The notes under the pieces are model-generated. The model had not been told where the DNA came from and made no database searches. It worked only from the letters and a program-made list of their open reading frames with translations. Made by a program: the position numbers and the translations under genes. Positions 13,301 through 24,584 of a DNA stretch of 64,000 nucleotides are shown piece after piece. This stretch comes from Nesterenkonia pannonica. Its GTDB lineage: Bacteria; Actinomycetota; Actinomycetes; Actinomycetales; Micrococcaceae. How positions within the stretch are numbered: position 1 is the first letter of the stretch; the number at the start of each line of letters is the position of its first letter. The DNA is taken from NCBI RefSeq assembly GCF_019575955.1, contig NZ_CP080575.1, forward strand, positions 1,984,001 to 2,048,000, read 5' to 3'.

Positions 13301-14925
13301 CTCCTCGCGAATCGCGTCCAGGGGCGGGTTGGTGACCTGCGCGAATGCCTGCACGAAGTAGTCGAACAGCAGCCTGGGACGGTCTGCCAGGACGGCGATG
13401 GGAGTGTCCGTGCCCATCGCGCCCAACGGCTCAGCACCCGTGGAGGCCATCGGGCCGACCAGCGTCTTGAGCTCCTCGTGCGTATAGCCGAAGGTCTGCT
13501 GCCGCAGCCGGACCGAGCCCGAGGGATGCTTCACGTGCAGCCGCTCGGGAAGGTTCTTCAGCTCGACGAGGTTCTCGGCGACCCATTCCTCCCACGGCCT
13601 ACCTGAGGCCAGATCCTGCTTGATCTCCTCGTCCTCAATGATGCGGCCCTCGGCCGTATCGGCGAGGAACATCATCCTGGGGCGACGCGGCCCTTGCGGA
13701 CCACGCGTGCCGGATCGAGGTCCATCACGCCGACCTCGGAGGAGAGGACGACGAGACCGTCGTCGGTGACCCAGCAGCGCGCCGGGCGCAGGCCGTTGCG
13801 GTCCAGGACGGCGCCCAGCTGATTGCCGTCCGTGAAGGCCATGGCGGCCGGGCCGTCCCAGGCCTCCATGAGCATCGCGTGGTACTCGTAGAACGCGCGG
13901 AGCTTGGGATCCATGGAGGCATGGTTCTCCCACGCTTCCGGAATCATCATCCGCATAGCCTGCGAAAGCGGCCGCCCGGACAGCATGAGCATCTCGGCAG
14001 CCTCGTCGAAGCTGGTCGAGTCGGATGCTCCCGGCGTGCAGATGGGAAAGAGGTACTCGGGGTCGTCCCCGAGGAGCTCTGAGGACATCATGGACTGGCG
14101 TGCTCGCATCCAGTTCCGGTTGCCCTCAACAGTGTTGATCTCACCGTTGTGCGCCACCTGCCGCAGCGGCTGGGCCAGCGGCCACGAGGGGAAGGTGTTG
14201 GTGGAGAAGCGGGAGTGCACGATGCCGAGCGTCGACGTGTACCGCTCGTCGGAGAGGTCAGGGTAGAAGGGCTCGAGCTGAGCTGTGGTCAGCATCCCCT
14301 TGTACGTGATGGTCTTCGAGCTCAGCGAGGCGAAATAGACGCCGAGCCTGTTCTGCGCACGCTTGCGCAGCCTCCAGGCCCGCTGGTCCAGGCTGCCCGC
14401 AGCGGAGCTCGCATACTCCTCCGAGTCTTCGGGCGCCACAGTGACGAAGGCCTGCTTGAAGTAGGGCATGGCCGCGCGAGACATCGAGCCGATCATGGAG
14501 TCGTCGATCGGAACATCGCGCCAGCCCAGGAACGTCAGGCCCTGCTCAGCAGCCATCTCCTCGAATGCGGCGGTGACCTGATTGCGCTCGGCCTCATCCT
14601 GGGGCAGAAAGGCGGTGCCTGCGGCGTAGTCGCCCTGCTGGGGAAGGTTGAAGTCCACCACTGCGCGGAACAGCTCATCCGGAATCTGAGTCAGAATTCC
14701 GGCACCGTCTCCCGTGCCCACGTCGCCTCCGACGGCACCGCGGTGCTCAACGCAGCGCAGAGCGTAGAGCGCGTGGTCGACGATGTCGTGCCCCGGGGTG
14801 CCCCGCAGGGTCGCCACCGCGGCCATTCCGCAGTTCTCATGCTCGTTGGCAGGGTCGTAGAGGCCCTGCTTCTCAGGGAATGCGGCGAAGCGTTCAAATG
14901 GGCTGATGACCTGCGGTGCGGACAT
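10333..14925 (-). CDS. gltB: Glutamate synthase large subunit
   Basis: GltB transfers the amide of glutamine to 2-oxoglutarate. The corrected length of about 1530 residues is typical. In order: the N-terminal amidase with its cysteine in [11 protein letters not shown], the central domain ([16 protein letters not shown]), the FMN/2-oxoglutarate barrel ([25 protein letters not shown]), the 3Fe-4S cysteines in [15 protein letters not shown], and the GXGXG beta-helix domain. AGGAAGGA precedes the ATG at 14923-14925. About eight one-base breaks occur, near 13680, 12470, 12165, 11990, 11360, 10785, 10665 and 10386. Many are CCCCC read as CCCC. No domain is missing. Confidence 0.95.
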
Positions 14926-15085
14926 GATCAGTTCCTTCCTCCACTCAGGGGAGACCTTCGCGCGCTCAGCACGCATGACGGGAGTCAGGCGCTGGGGGTG
15001 GGCGCGCTCGGCATGGATGCACTCGGGGTGCGTGCCTCGGAAAGGATTGGGTGCGACCCGATCCGGGGCGTTCGTAGAAGCCTGA

Positions 15086-15130
15086 CCCTCGAGGGCTATC
15101 AGGCCTATTTTCCGCTCGAGGGTCGAGCGG
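15086..15130 (-). promoter_or_regulatory. gltB upstream palindromes and candidate promoter
   Basis: Two palindromes share CTCGAGGG: CCCTCGAGGG (15086-15095), and a 19-base stem-loop of CCGCTCGA and TCGAGCGG around a 3-base loop (15112-15130). On the minus strand the second one fills the 17-base gap between TTGCGC and GAAAAT, which could be -35 and -10 elements. This looks like an operator over the gltB promoter. The regulator is unknown. Confidence 0.4.
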
Positions 15131-15212
15131 CGCAAATTGCGTTACGTTCGGGGCGGACCGTCAGTGGGCTCCGGCGATGGGTCCTCAGCCTCGGTCGGCC
15201 CCTCATCGGGCC

Positions 15213-16191
15213 TCAGGCTCCCTGAGCCGGGACGGTCGCGAACTGCTGCTGCTGATCGCCGTCGCCGTCCGAACGCATGCGCGAGTCGGGACGGTATCCC
15301 TGGAGCTGCTCGTCGAGCTGCTCGTCGGTCCGGGGACGTTTGGTCCAGAGCCAGATCATGGCGGCCACGGCCGCGATGAACAGCACAAAGACGATGATCT
15401 GGTTGAGCCGCCAGTCGAGGCCGATCTCGGAGAGGGGTACTGGGTGGATTTGGTGGCCTCATCGATGCGCAGGGATTCGATCCAGAACCGGCCCAGCGAG
15501 TAGTACGCCACGTAGGTCAGGGCCACGATCCCCGGCCGGAAGCGGAAGCGTCGATAGAGCCACAGGAGGGCGACGAAGCCGATGAGGTTCCACACCGATT
15601 CGTAGAGGAATGTGGGGTGGAACAGCGTGTCCTCAGTGGTGCCTCTCGGCGCCTGCGAGGCCTGGTCCAGGTCGATGCGCAGGCCCCAGGGAAGGTTGGT
15701 GGCACGGCCGAAGAGCTCCTGGTTGAACCAGTTGCCCCAGCGGCCCACTGCCTGTGCCAGGATGACGCCCGGCACGACGGCGTCCGCGAGTGCTGGGAAC
15801 TTCATTCCGTGCCATGGCAGGCGATGTAGACCCCAGAGCGCCGAAGATGACAGCCCTGATGATCGAGAGGCCGCCCTCCCACACCCGGAAGGCTCGCATG
15901 GGGTCTCCATCCGGTCCGAAGTAGGGATCGGGGAGCTCACCACGTGGTAGAGCCTTGCGCCGATGATGCCGAGCACCACGGCCCACAGGGTGGCGCTCAT
16001 CACGTCCTCAGGGTCTCCCCGCGCGACTTCCAGAGCTTGGAGGCCACGACGACGGCGAGGATGCCGCCCAGCACGATGCAGAGTGCGTACATTGCGATCT
16101 CGAACGGGCCTGGGAGGTCCAATGTTCGGAGCGGCGGCGGCGGAAAGCCAGAGGCGAGCGTTGCAGTCACGGCGGTCACGCTATCAGGCAC
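15213..16191 (-). CDS. lgt: Prolipoprotein diacylglyceryl transferase
   Basis: Lgt is the integral membrane enzyme that moves a diacylglyceryl group from phosphatidylglycerol to the lipobox cysteine of prolipoproteins. The signature GRWGNWFNQELFGR is present, with at least five hydrophobic segments and a C-terminal WIESLRIDEATKSTQYP. The tail after the last helix is hydrophilic and ends in DGDGDQQQQFATVPAQGA. About 325 residues. The GTG start at 16189-16191 overlaps the trpA stop; a second GTG at 16179 is possible. Breaks lie near 16018, 15941, 15828 and 15435. lgt after trpA is a common actinobacterial order. Confidence 0.92.
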
Positions 16192-16958
16192 GACCGCTCA
16201 GCTCGGCGGCCAGACTGCTGAGAGCCGGAACCCCGCCGTCGCGCAGGGCCGCGACCAGAGCAGTGCCGACGATCACGCCGTCGGCGTAGCGGCCGATCTC
16301 CTCGACATGGGCGCGCGTGGAGACGCCCAGGCCCACGCAGACCCGCGAGGCGCCTGCCGCCTTCGAGGCCCGCACCACGCGGGCTGCGGCGTCCGATACG
16401 GCGGTTCGCTTGCCGGTCACGCCCATGAGGGAGACGCCGTAGACGAATCCGCGCGAGCTCTCCGCGATGGACCGGTGCCTCTCCTCAGTGGAGGTCGGTG
16501 CTGCCAGGAAGATCCGGTCAAGATCGTACTTCTCCGCCGCCGCGATCCAGTCGGATGCTTCGTCGGGGATGAGGTCGGGGGTGATAGCCCCGCTCCGCCT
16601 GCCTCCGCAAGTCGTCTGGCGAAGGTCTCGGCCCCCATCCGATCGATCACGTTGTAGTAGGTCATCACGACCACGGCGGCGTCCGTCGCCTCTGTCACGG
16701 CTTTGACCACCTCGAACACCTCGTCGAGGCGGAATCCTCGACCCAGCACCTCCGTGGTGGCCTGCTGAATGACCGGCCCGTCCATGACGGGGTCCGAATA
16801 GGGATGCCGATCTCGACGACATCGGCGCCGTTCTCGGCCAGAGCGATGGCGGCAGCGATGGATGTGTCGCGATCGGGGTAGCCCGCAGGCAGGTATCCGA
16901 TGAACGCCGCTCCTTTGCGCTCCTTGGCCCTGTCGATGGCTGCTGCAGTGATGCTCAC
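16184..16958 (-). CDS. trpA: Tryptophan synthase alpha chain
   Basis: TrpA cleaves indole-glycerol phosphate to indole and glyceraldehyde 3-phosphate, passing indole to TrpB. About 258 residues. [11 protein letters not shown] near residue 20, the catalytic Glu in VVEIGIPYSDP (residue about 49) and the catalytic Asp in the same stretch are visible, as are [10 protein letters not shown] and GVTGKRTAV. The GTG start overlaps the corrected trpB stop (GTGA). Lost bases near 16802 (CCCC to CCC) and 16590 (GGGGG to GGGG) break the frame. Confidence 0.95.
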
Positions 16959-18251
16959 GCTTCGACCCCTCGTCCGGCGCCTTCGCACCGGAATCGTCGG
17001 CGACCGGATCGTTCTCCTGGCCAGGCAGCATTCTGAACCACTCCGCGGCCGTTGCGACGTCCTTGTCGCCGCGGCCGGAGAGGTTCACCATGATGATGCG
17101 GCCCGCTCCCTCATCACCCCAGGAGGCTGAGAGCCTGGCGGCGCCCGCGAGTCCGTGGGCCGTCTCGATGGCAGGAATGATGCCCTCTGTCCGGCAGAGC
17201 AGCTGGAAGGCATCCATGCATTCGGTGTCGGTCACCGGCTCGTAGGAGACGCGCCCGGCGTCGGCCAGGTAGGCGTGCTCAGGTCCGACCGACGGATAGT
17301 CGAGGCCCGCAGAGATGGAGTGTGAGTCGACCGTCTGCCCATCCTCGTCCTGCATGAGGTAGGAGCGCGCCCCGTGAAGCACGCCCGAGCGTCCCAGGGT
17401 GATGGAGCTGGCGTGCCACCTGTCTCCACGCCGTCGCCGCTTACTCGAAGCCGTACAGCGCCACTGACTCGTCGTCGAGGAAGCCGTGGAAGAGCCCGAT
17501 GGCGTTGGACCCTCCGCCCACGCACGCCGCCACGGCGTCCGGGAGCCGACCTGTCTGCTCGAGGATCTGCTCGAGCCTCATCTCCGATGACCTGGTGGAA
17601 GAAGCGCACCAGCTCAGGGAAGGGATGGGGCTTACCACGGTGCCCAGGACGTAGTGCGTCTCGTCCACACTGGCCACCCAGTCGCGCAGGGCCTCGTTGA
17701 TGGCATCCTTCAGCGTCTTGGCTCCGGCCTCGACAGGAACCACCTCAGCTCCGAGAAGGTTCATCCGCGCCACATTGAGCGCCTGCCGGCGCGTGTCCTC
17801 CGCACCCATGTAGACGACGCACTCCATGCCCATGAGGGCAGCGGCGGTCGCTGTGGCGACGCCGTGCTGGCCCGCTCCCGTCTCCGCGATCAGTCGGGTC
17901 TTGCCGAGCCGCTTGGCGAGCAGGGCCTGACCCAGAACGTTGTTGATCTTGTGGGATCCCGTGTGGTTGAGATCCTCGCGCTTGAGAAAGATGCGCGCGC
18001 CCTGCGGCTGCCGCGAAGCGAGTCGCCTCGGTGAGCAGGCTGGGTCGTCCGGTGTAGTCGCGGCACAGACGCTGGTACTCGGCCGTGAAGTCCGGGTCCG
18101 CCTTGGCGCTGCGAAAGGCAGCCTCCAACTCGTCCAGGGCCGCGACCAGGGACTCCGGCATCCAGCGTCCGCCGTAGGCTCCGAAGTACGGCCCCTCGGC
18201 GTCGCGGTAGCGCTGCTGAGCGGGAGCATCGTGCGATTTCTGCTCAGTCAT
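16955..18251 (-). CDS. trpB: Tryptophan synthase beta chain
   Basis: TrpB is the pyridoxal-phosphate subunit that joins indole and serine. About 432 residues including an N-terminal [10 protein letters not shown] extension. The PLP lysine is in HTGSHKINN, and the phosphate loop is [10 protein letters not shown]. An apparent stop after ALYGFE is an artefact: GCCGGC is reduced to TAAGC at 17439-17443, and restoring it gives GFEAGGDGVETG as in other TrpB proteins. Further breaks lie near 18005, 17610 and 16965. A GCCGGC at 17785-17790 is intact. trpC follows upstream by two bases. Confidence 0.95.
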
Positions 18252-19067
18252 TTACAGACCCTCCTTGGCACTGCTGTATCGGCGGTATTCACGCACGGCT
18301 GCTTCGGGGTCCCCGTGCTTGACCAGGGCTTCCCTGACGAGCACCGCATCAGCGCCCTGCTGTGCGTAGCTGCGCACCATGCCCGGCCCGTCGACTCCCG
18401 ACTCCGCGACCCGCACGGCGTCATCAGGCAGGTGCGCGGCCATGTCGTCGTAGTGCGCCGGGTTGACCTCAAGAGTCTTCAGGTTGCGCGTATTGATGCC
18501 TACGATGCCTACCCCGGCATCCACGGCTCGGTGTATCTCAGCCTCCGTGTGCGCCTCGACGAGAGCGTCCATGCCCAGCTCGCGCGTCAGGGACAGATAG
18601 TCGCGGAGCTGATAGTCGTCCAGGGCCGCGACGATCAGCAGCACGAGGTCTGCGCCGTGGGCCCGAGCCTCGTGGAACTGATACTCGTCGACCATGAAGT
18701 CCTTGCGCAGCACAGGGATGCTCACAGCGCGGCGAACGGCGTCGAGATCCTCGAGGCTGCCGCTGAAACGGCGACGCTCGGTCAGCACCGAGATGACGCT
18801 GGCTCCGCTTATGGCGTAGGAGCGTGCCAGCCTCGCGGGATCCGGGATGCCGGACAGGCTGCCCTTGGACGGGGACTTGCGCTTGACCTCGGCGATGATC
18901 TTCACGCCGTCCTCGTCGTCGCGTCCTCCGGCCAGGGCCTCACGCACGTTCAGCGCTGGCTCCGTGTCGGCCAGGCGGGCCGTGATCTCACGTGGGGGCA
19001 CGGCTGCACGACGGTCCGCGAGATCCTCGCGGACGCCCTCAATGATCTGTTCGAGAATGTTCGGCAT
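18252..19067 (-). CDS. trpC: Indole-3-glycerol phosphate synthase
   Basis: TrpC closes the indole ring of carboxyphenylamino-deoxyribulose phosphate. The 271-residue frame is unbroken. It begins MPNILEQIIEGVREDL and shows the catalytic lysine segment IIAEVKRKSPSKG, VLRKDFMVDEYQ, GINTRNLKTLEVN and VAESGV. The ATG at 19065-19067 comes directly after the stop of the preceding small gene. There is no trpD or trpG in the window. Confidence 0.97.
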   Translation of the reverse strand: MPNILEQIIEGVREDLADRRAAVPPREITARLADTEPALNVREALAGGRDDEDGVKIIAEVKRKSPSKGSLSGIPDPARLARSYAISGASVISVLTERRRFSGSLEDLDAVRRAVSIPVLRKDFMVDEYQFHEARAHGADLVLLIVAALDDYQLRDYLSLTRELGMDALVEAHTEAEIHRAVDAGVGIVGINTRNLKTLEVNPAHYDDMAAHLPDDAVRVAESGVDGPGMVRSYAQQGADAVLVREALVKHGDPEAAVREYRRYSSAKEGL

Positions 19068-19460
19068 TCAGAAACCGGCAGCCCTGCTCAGCTGGTGCCG
19101 CTGCCCGGCTGCCGAGCCTCGGCGCCGCGCGTACGGCCCGGCTGCGCTTACCTGGTGGCTGCGCGGGTCCGCACCGCGATTCAGGACCGCCTTGGTGTCC
19201 AGCTCGACGCCGTACCCCATCTTCTTCATGACGATGCTTGGCGATGATGGCCAGGGGCAGGATGGCGACGCCGATCCAGATGAGCACCTCGACCCAGATG
19301 ATCATTCCGACGCCGATAATCACGGATCCGAGGATGACGCCCAGAACGAGCGTCCACGCAGCGGGGTGGACCCGTGGCCGATGTGATCGTGGTGGATGAA
19401 CTCGTCGTCCGCCACGGGCTCCTGCTCAACATCACGGACCTTGGTGCTGGTGCTCGCCAT
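19068..19460 (-). CDS. Small HGxxPAAWT membrane protein of the trp cluster
   Basis: A protein of about 130 residues with unknown function. The N-terminal HDHIGHGSTPAAWT matches the signature of a short actinobacterial family (I believe DUF6704) that habitually sits just before trpC. Two hydrophobic segments (VILGSVIIGVGMIIWV and LIWIGVAILPLAII) are followed by MKKMGYG and a basic tail. GGAG lies before the ATG at 19458-19460. The frame is broken near 19363 and 19230, each by one base; the tail after 19230 follows the corrected frame and ends at the TGA next to trpC. Confidence 0.75.
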
Positions 19461-19516
19461 AAGAATCTCCTCTGCGCTGCTCTTCCGGTCGCCGCCTCTG
19501 CGGGGCGTCACTGGTT

Positions 19517-20186
19517 CTAGGTGTCCATTCTGCCATGGGAGGGCAGTTCGGCTCAGTCGCGTCCTCGGTGGGATCATCGCCCTGCGACAGTCCATCCCAC
19601 AGATCGAACTCGTCCGGCCTCGTCGGCCGATGCGCTTACCACGGCGCCGGTGCGGCTGTACTTCTTCGACGCCTTGGCGTCCTGCCATCGGTGCGCGACC
19701 ATGAGCAGCGCCGCTCCGGAGATGAGCATCAGGCCCGCGCCCGCTGCGGCCGCATAGGCGGCGACGCCGACGCCGTAGCTCTCGGCCTACCCGTCGTACC
19801 GGTCGTCTCTCCCAGCGCGACCATCGAGGCTCCCGCGGGATCGGCGATGACGCCCACCACCTGCACCAGTGCCAGCAGACCCGCGCCCACCAGCACAGCG
19901 CCCACCGCATAGCGGAGCACCCTGCGCGCGATCGATACAGCCAGGGCCGCAGCGAGCCCCACCAGCGCCATCGCTGTCACGAGGTCAGAGATCTCGGTGC
20001 CGGGAATCTCGACCTGGGCCACCGGGGCAGTGTCTCCCAGGCCCTCCGCCAGCACCCACGTCTGGGTGGTGGCGGCGAACAGTATGCCGCTGGCCACCAG
20101 CGCCGCCAGCACCAGGGTTCGCCTCTGCAGACCGGGCGCGCGCCGGTTTGCGCCTCCTGGTCGGCGCTCTCCGGGATCGCGGTCAT
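19517..20186 (-). CDS. TIGR02234-type membrane protein of the trp operon
   Basis: About 223 residues with four predicted helices (LVLAALVASGILFAA, LVTAMALVGLAAALAV, AVGAVLVGAGLLALVQV and GAGLMLISGAALLMVA). This family is known only as a conserved membrane protein between trpE and trpC in actinobacteria; a role in tryptophan supply or transport is a guess from position. A plausible start is the ATG at 20184-20186. Breaks lie near 20125, 19785 and about 19545. A GTAAGC string at 19638 probably hides GCCGGC. The boundary with trpE is blurred by the errors. Confidence 0.75.
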
Positions 20187-21738
20187 AGGTGCGCAGCCTG
20201 TCAGCCGCGAGAACCGCACGCAGCGGGCTGCCGCCTTGTTCACCGTCTCTATCCGCTCTGCGTCGAAGTCGGAGTCGGCGACGATTCCGCCGCTTACCTG
20301 CACGTAGGCGGTTCCGCCGGAGAGGACCGCGGATCTGATCGCGATGGCCGCGTCCATGCGACCGGAGAGGTCGAAGTAGCCGACCACTCCCGTATACGCC
20401 CCGGCGCGTGGGCTCCCACTCATCGAGCAGCTGGAGAGCCCGAGGCTTAGGGGCGCCGGACAGGGTTCCGGCAGGGAAGGTCGCGGCGAGAACGTCGAAG
20501 GGCTCAGCCCCGTCTGCGACCCTGCCCTGCACATGGCTTGTCAGGTGCATCACGTGGCTGAAGTGCTCCACCGACATGAACCGTGTGACCTCGACCGATC
20601 CCGGCTCGCACACTTTGGCGAGATCGTTGCGCGCCAGGTCAACGAGCATGATGTGCTCGGCGCGCTCCTTCTCATCGGCCAGCAGGTCCTCGGCCAGCTC
20701 CCTGTCCTCGGCCGGAGTGGCCCCGCGCGGCCGTGTGCCTAAGCAATCGGTGCGAGACGGCGATCCTGTCCTCCACGGTGACGAGCGCCTCAGGGGAGGC
20801 GCCGACCACCTGGTAGGGCTCGCCGTCGGGGGTCTCGAAGCTCATGAGATACATGTAGGGGCTCGGGTTGAGCAGACGGAGCATCCTGTAGATGCTCAGA
20901 GCATCGACGCTCGTGTCCACCTCGAACCTCCTGGAGACGACGATCTGGAAGACCTCGCCGTCCACGATGGCCTGCTTGGCCCTGCGCAGGCAGTCCATGT
21001 ATTCGGACTCGTCCCAGGTATGGCGGACTCGGCTGTGCAGCTCGGCCTCCACTGCCGCGGACCAGTCGGGCTCAGCCGCTGTGAGCTCAGGGGCCACGGG
21101 ACGGCTGAGATCGTCGCGCATGCGGCGCAGACGGTCTGCGGCATCCTCGTACGCCCTCTCCGCGCCCTCGGAGCGACCGTCGACGTTGATGGCATTGGCG
21201 ATGAGCGTGACCGTGCCGCTGCGATTGTCATGGACGGCCAGGTCCGACACAAGATTCATGGCCATCTCGGGGAGCCCCAAGCCTTCCGCAGGCGGGTGCG
21301 GGAGGCGCTCCCAATGGCGGACCACGTCCCACCCGATGTAGCCGACGAGCCCCGAGCTCAGGTGAGGGAGGGCTGCTGTGCGGGCGCGCCCGCTGTCGCC
21401 CGCAAGGAACCGCAGCGTGTCCCGCAGGACGTCGGCGCTGTTTCCTTGAGACGGCGTTCCGGCCGGAGGGGTGCCCAGCCAATGCGCGGCCCCGTCCTTC
21501 TCCGTCAGGACTGCGGCGGAGCGGGCGCCGATGAAGCTGTAGCGGTCCCATGCCGCGCCTGGTGCTGCTGACTCCATGAGGAACGTGCCGGCTTCCGCCG
21601 TCGGGCGCCAGCGTCCGGTGAATGCTGAGGGAGTGTGCCCGTCGGCCAGCACGGTCATCGTCACCGGGATGACGCGGTGCTCGGAAGCCAGGTCCAGGAA
21701 CTCTTCGCGCGCGGGCGCGACAGTGCCCAAGTCCTCAT
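20184..21738 (-). CDS. trpE: Anthranilate synthase component I
   Basis: TrpE converts chorismate and ammonia or glutamine to anthranilate. About 515 residues. Visible are [19 protein letters not shown] near residue 50, the chorismate-binding core ([19 protein letters not shown]), PIAGTRPRG, and the C-terminal [13 protein letters not shown] and GGIVADSDF. The ATG 21736-21738 overlaps the hisI stop as ATGA, but a base is missing right after it; MQDLGT is the expected start and the present reading would need the TTG at 21728-21730. GCCGGC is corrupted at 20737-20744 (GCTTAGGC) and 20292-20297 (GTAAGC on the coding strand). The exact 3' end is unresolved. Confidence 0.92.
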
Positions 21739-22100
21739 TCGGCCTCCTCCATCGGTGCCAGCGGCAGCTCGACCCGCAAAGCACGTAGGCTCCCGGTGTG
21801 GCAGGCGGGTCCCGTCTGATCGACGATGAGCAGCACCGTATCGCCGTCGCAGTCGATGCTCACCGAGCGGACGTGCTGGACGTTCCCGGACGTCTCGCCC
21901 TTCACCCACAGCCCAGCGCGCGAGCGCGAATAGTAGGTTCCGCGACGCGTAGCCAGCGTCGCGGCCAGGGCCTCCTCGTTCATCCAGGCAAGCATAAGGA
22001 CAGCTCCGGAGTCAGCATCCTGGGCCACAGCGGGCACCAGCCCTGCCTCATTGAAGGCGAGCTTCCCGGAAATGTCGGCCGCAGGAGTGATCTGGCTCAT
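21735..22100 (-). CDS. hisI: Phosphoribosyl-AMP cyclohydrolase
   Basis: HisI opens the adenine ring of phosphoribosyl-AMP in the third step of histidine synthesis. The 121-residue protein is unbroken. It contains [10 protein letters not shown] near residue 37, the metal-binding region [21 protein letters not shown] and ends PMEEAE. It lies 8 bases after hisF and overlaps trpE by ATGA, linking the his and trp genes into one transcript. Confidence 0.97.
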   Translation of the reverse strand: MSQITPAADISGKLAFNEAGLVPAVAQDADSGAVLMLAWMNEEALAATLATRRGTYYSRSRAGLWVKGETSGNVQHVRSVSIDCDGDTVLLIVDQTGPACHTGSLRALRVELPLAPMEEAE

Positions 22101-22107
22101 CAGGGGA

Positions 22108-22877
22108 TCACCTTACCGGGTAGCTTAGCATGGCTCGGATGGCGTCCTTGACCCGCGCGAACATGTCCGTGGGGCCGAAGTGGAACACGGAAGCCGCCAG
22201 GACGGCGTCGGCCCCGGCATCGATCGCTGCAGGGAAGTGCTCCGGGACGCCGGCTGCCTCCGGAGGCGATCAGGGGCACGCGGGTCACCGCACGGACAGC
22301 AGCGATCATCTCAGTGTCGAAGCCGTCCTGCGTGCCGTCAGCATCGATCGAGTTGAGCAGGATCTCACCCACCCCGCGCTCGGAGGCCTCTCTGGCCCAG
22401 TCGAGCGCGTCGATGCCGGTTCCGCGTCGGCCTCCGTGCGTGGTGACCTCATAGCCCGACTCCGTGGCGCCGGTGCGCTTGGCATCCAGCGACAGGACCA
22501 GCACCTGGTTTCCGAACCTGGCGACGATGTCGTTGATGACAGCTTACCGAGCGACGGCCGCAGTGTTGATGCTGGCTTTGTCGGCCCCTGACTTGAGGAG
22601 CGTGTCCACATCCTCGGGGCTGCGGACTCCCCACCGACCGTGAGAGGGATGAAGACCTCCGAGGCCGTCCGCGACACCACGTCGTACGTGGTTCCGCGAT
22701 CATCGCTGGAGGCGGTGACGTCCAGAAAGGTCAGCTCATCGGCGCTTAAGCGCGGTTGTATCGGTGAGCGAGCTCGACCGGGTCCCCGGCATCGCGGAGA
22801 TTCTCGAAGTTCACACCCTTGACGACCCGTCCGGCGTCGACGTCGAGGCACGGAATGACCCGAACTGCTAGCGACAT
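22108..22877 (-). CDS. hisF: Imidazole glycerol phosphate synthase cyclase subunit
   Basis: HisF uses ammonia from HisH to form imidazole glycerol phosphate and AICAR. About 256 residues. The catalytic aspartates lie in [18 protein letters not shown] (residue 11) and [15 protein letters not shown] (about 130); [13 protein letters not shown] is also conserved. Two GCCGGC sites are corrupted: 22744-22751 (GCTTAAGC, in [12 protein letters not shown]) and 22542-22547 (GTAAGC, which makes a false TAA in AVARPAVIND). Other breaks lie near 22628 and 22258. The last codons read MLSYPVR before TGA; that stretch also contains GCTAAGC, so the exact end is slightly uncertain. hisH and hisA are not nearby. 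Confidence 0.94.
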
Positions 22878-22892
22878 CTGGGGATCCTCCTC

Positions 22893-23757
22893 CTACACCC
22901 GGCAGGCGTGGATGGTCGTGACGAGGATCGCCCTGGCGCCCAGGTCGTAGAGCTCATCCATCAGCTGATTGGTCTGCTGAGCAGGCACCATGGACCGCAC
23001 TGCCACCCAGTTCTCGTCCGCCAGGGGCGAGATCGTAGGCGATTCCAGGCCCGGCGTGATGGCTGCCGCAGACTCGAGGTGCTCGCGCCTGATGTCGTAA
23101 TCCATCATCACGTACTGCCTGGCGGTCAGCACGCCCTTGATGCGGCGAATGAGCCGATCCGCGCCGTTGCCGTCACCCACTGCCGTCCGCTCCCCGACGC
23201 AGAGATCAGGATGGCCTCCGACTCCAGAATGGCCTCCCGAAAGTCTCCATGCCTGCAGCCTTGAGAGTGTTGCCGGTCTCCACCACATCTGCGATCGCAT
23301 CCGCGACGCCGAGGCTCACGGCGGACTCGACAGCGCCGTCCAGATGAACCACGTCGACATCCTCGATGCCCTGCTCCTCCAGCCACGAGGAGAGCAGCCC
23401 GTCATAGGTGGTGGCGACGCGCTTGCCCCGCAGCTCGGAGGCCGAGGAGAAGATGCCGCGCGGGGCGGCGAGGCGGAAGGACGCTCGGCCGAAGCCCAAT
23501 CCCATGGCCTCCTCAGCCCCGTGGCCCACTCGGGCATCGGCGAAGAGGTCACGCCCGGTCAGGCCGAGATCAATGATCCCCTGCCCGACGAACACGGCGA
23601 CATCCTTGGGCCTGAGGTAGAAGAACTCGACTCCATTGGCCTCATCGATCAGCCGGAGCTCTTTGCGGTCCCGGCGCTGGAGATACCCCGCCTCGGACAG
23701 CATGGACATGGCAGCTTCAGACAGGGCGCCCTTGTTGGGCACAGCAACGCGCAGCAT
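22893..23757 (-). CDS. hisG: ATP phosphoribosyltransferase (long form)
   Basis: HisG catalyses the first step of histidine synthesis, joining ATP and PRPP. About 288 residues, the long form with a C-terminal ACT-like regulatory domain that binds histidine. It begins [32 protein letters not shown] and [13 protein letters not shown] mark the catalytic part, and the tail ends [10 protein letters not shown]. Frame breaks lie near 23238 and 23190. hisE is 33 bases upstream. Confidence 0.95.
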
Positions 23758-23790
23758 GGTTCTAGGGGTTCCTCGTCACGATCGGTAGGG

Positions 23791-24054
23791 TCACAGGAAG
23801 CGGTAGACGTCCGCAGGCGTCAGACCTTTGGCAAGCATCATCACCTGCAGATGGTAGAGCAGCTGAGAGATCTCCTCGGCCGCCTCATCGCGGGACTGAT
23901 GCTCGGCGGCCATCCAGACCTCCGCTGCCTCTTCCACGACTTTCTTGCCGATCTGATGCACCCCAGCATCCAAGGCTTCGACAGTGCCGGAGCCCGCGGG
24001 CCGCTCCTCCGCCTTGGCCGCCAGCTCGGCGAAGAGTTCGTCGAAAGTTTTCAC
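23791..24054 (-). CDS. hisE: Phosphoribosyl-ATP pyrophosphatase
   Basis: HisE removes pyrophosphate from phosphoribosyl-ATP in the second histidine step. The 87-residue, all-alpha MazG-like protein is unbroken. [15 protein letters not shown] and [14 protein letters not shown] give the acidic metal-binding pattern. It begins [15 protein letters not shown] and lies 29 bases after ribH. Confidence 0.97.
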   Translation of the reverse strand: MKTFDELFAELAAKAEERPAGSGTVEALDAGVHQIGKKVVEEAAEVWMAAEHQSRDEAAEEISQLLYHLQVMMLAKGLTPADVYRFL

Positions 24055-24083
24055 CTGACCACCCTACCTTCCGCGCCTGCCGC

Positions 24084-24581
<498 letters not shown>

Positions 24582-24584
24582 GCT

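Noticed and set aside
10333..14925. gltB as a decayed pseudogene
   Set aside because: Eight one-base breaks occur, but every domain and active-site motif is intact, matching the error pattern of the whole window.
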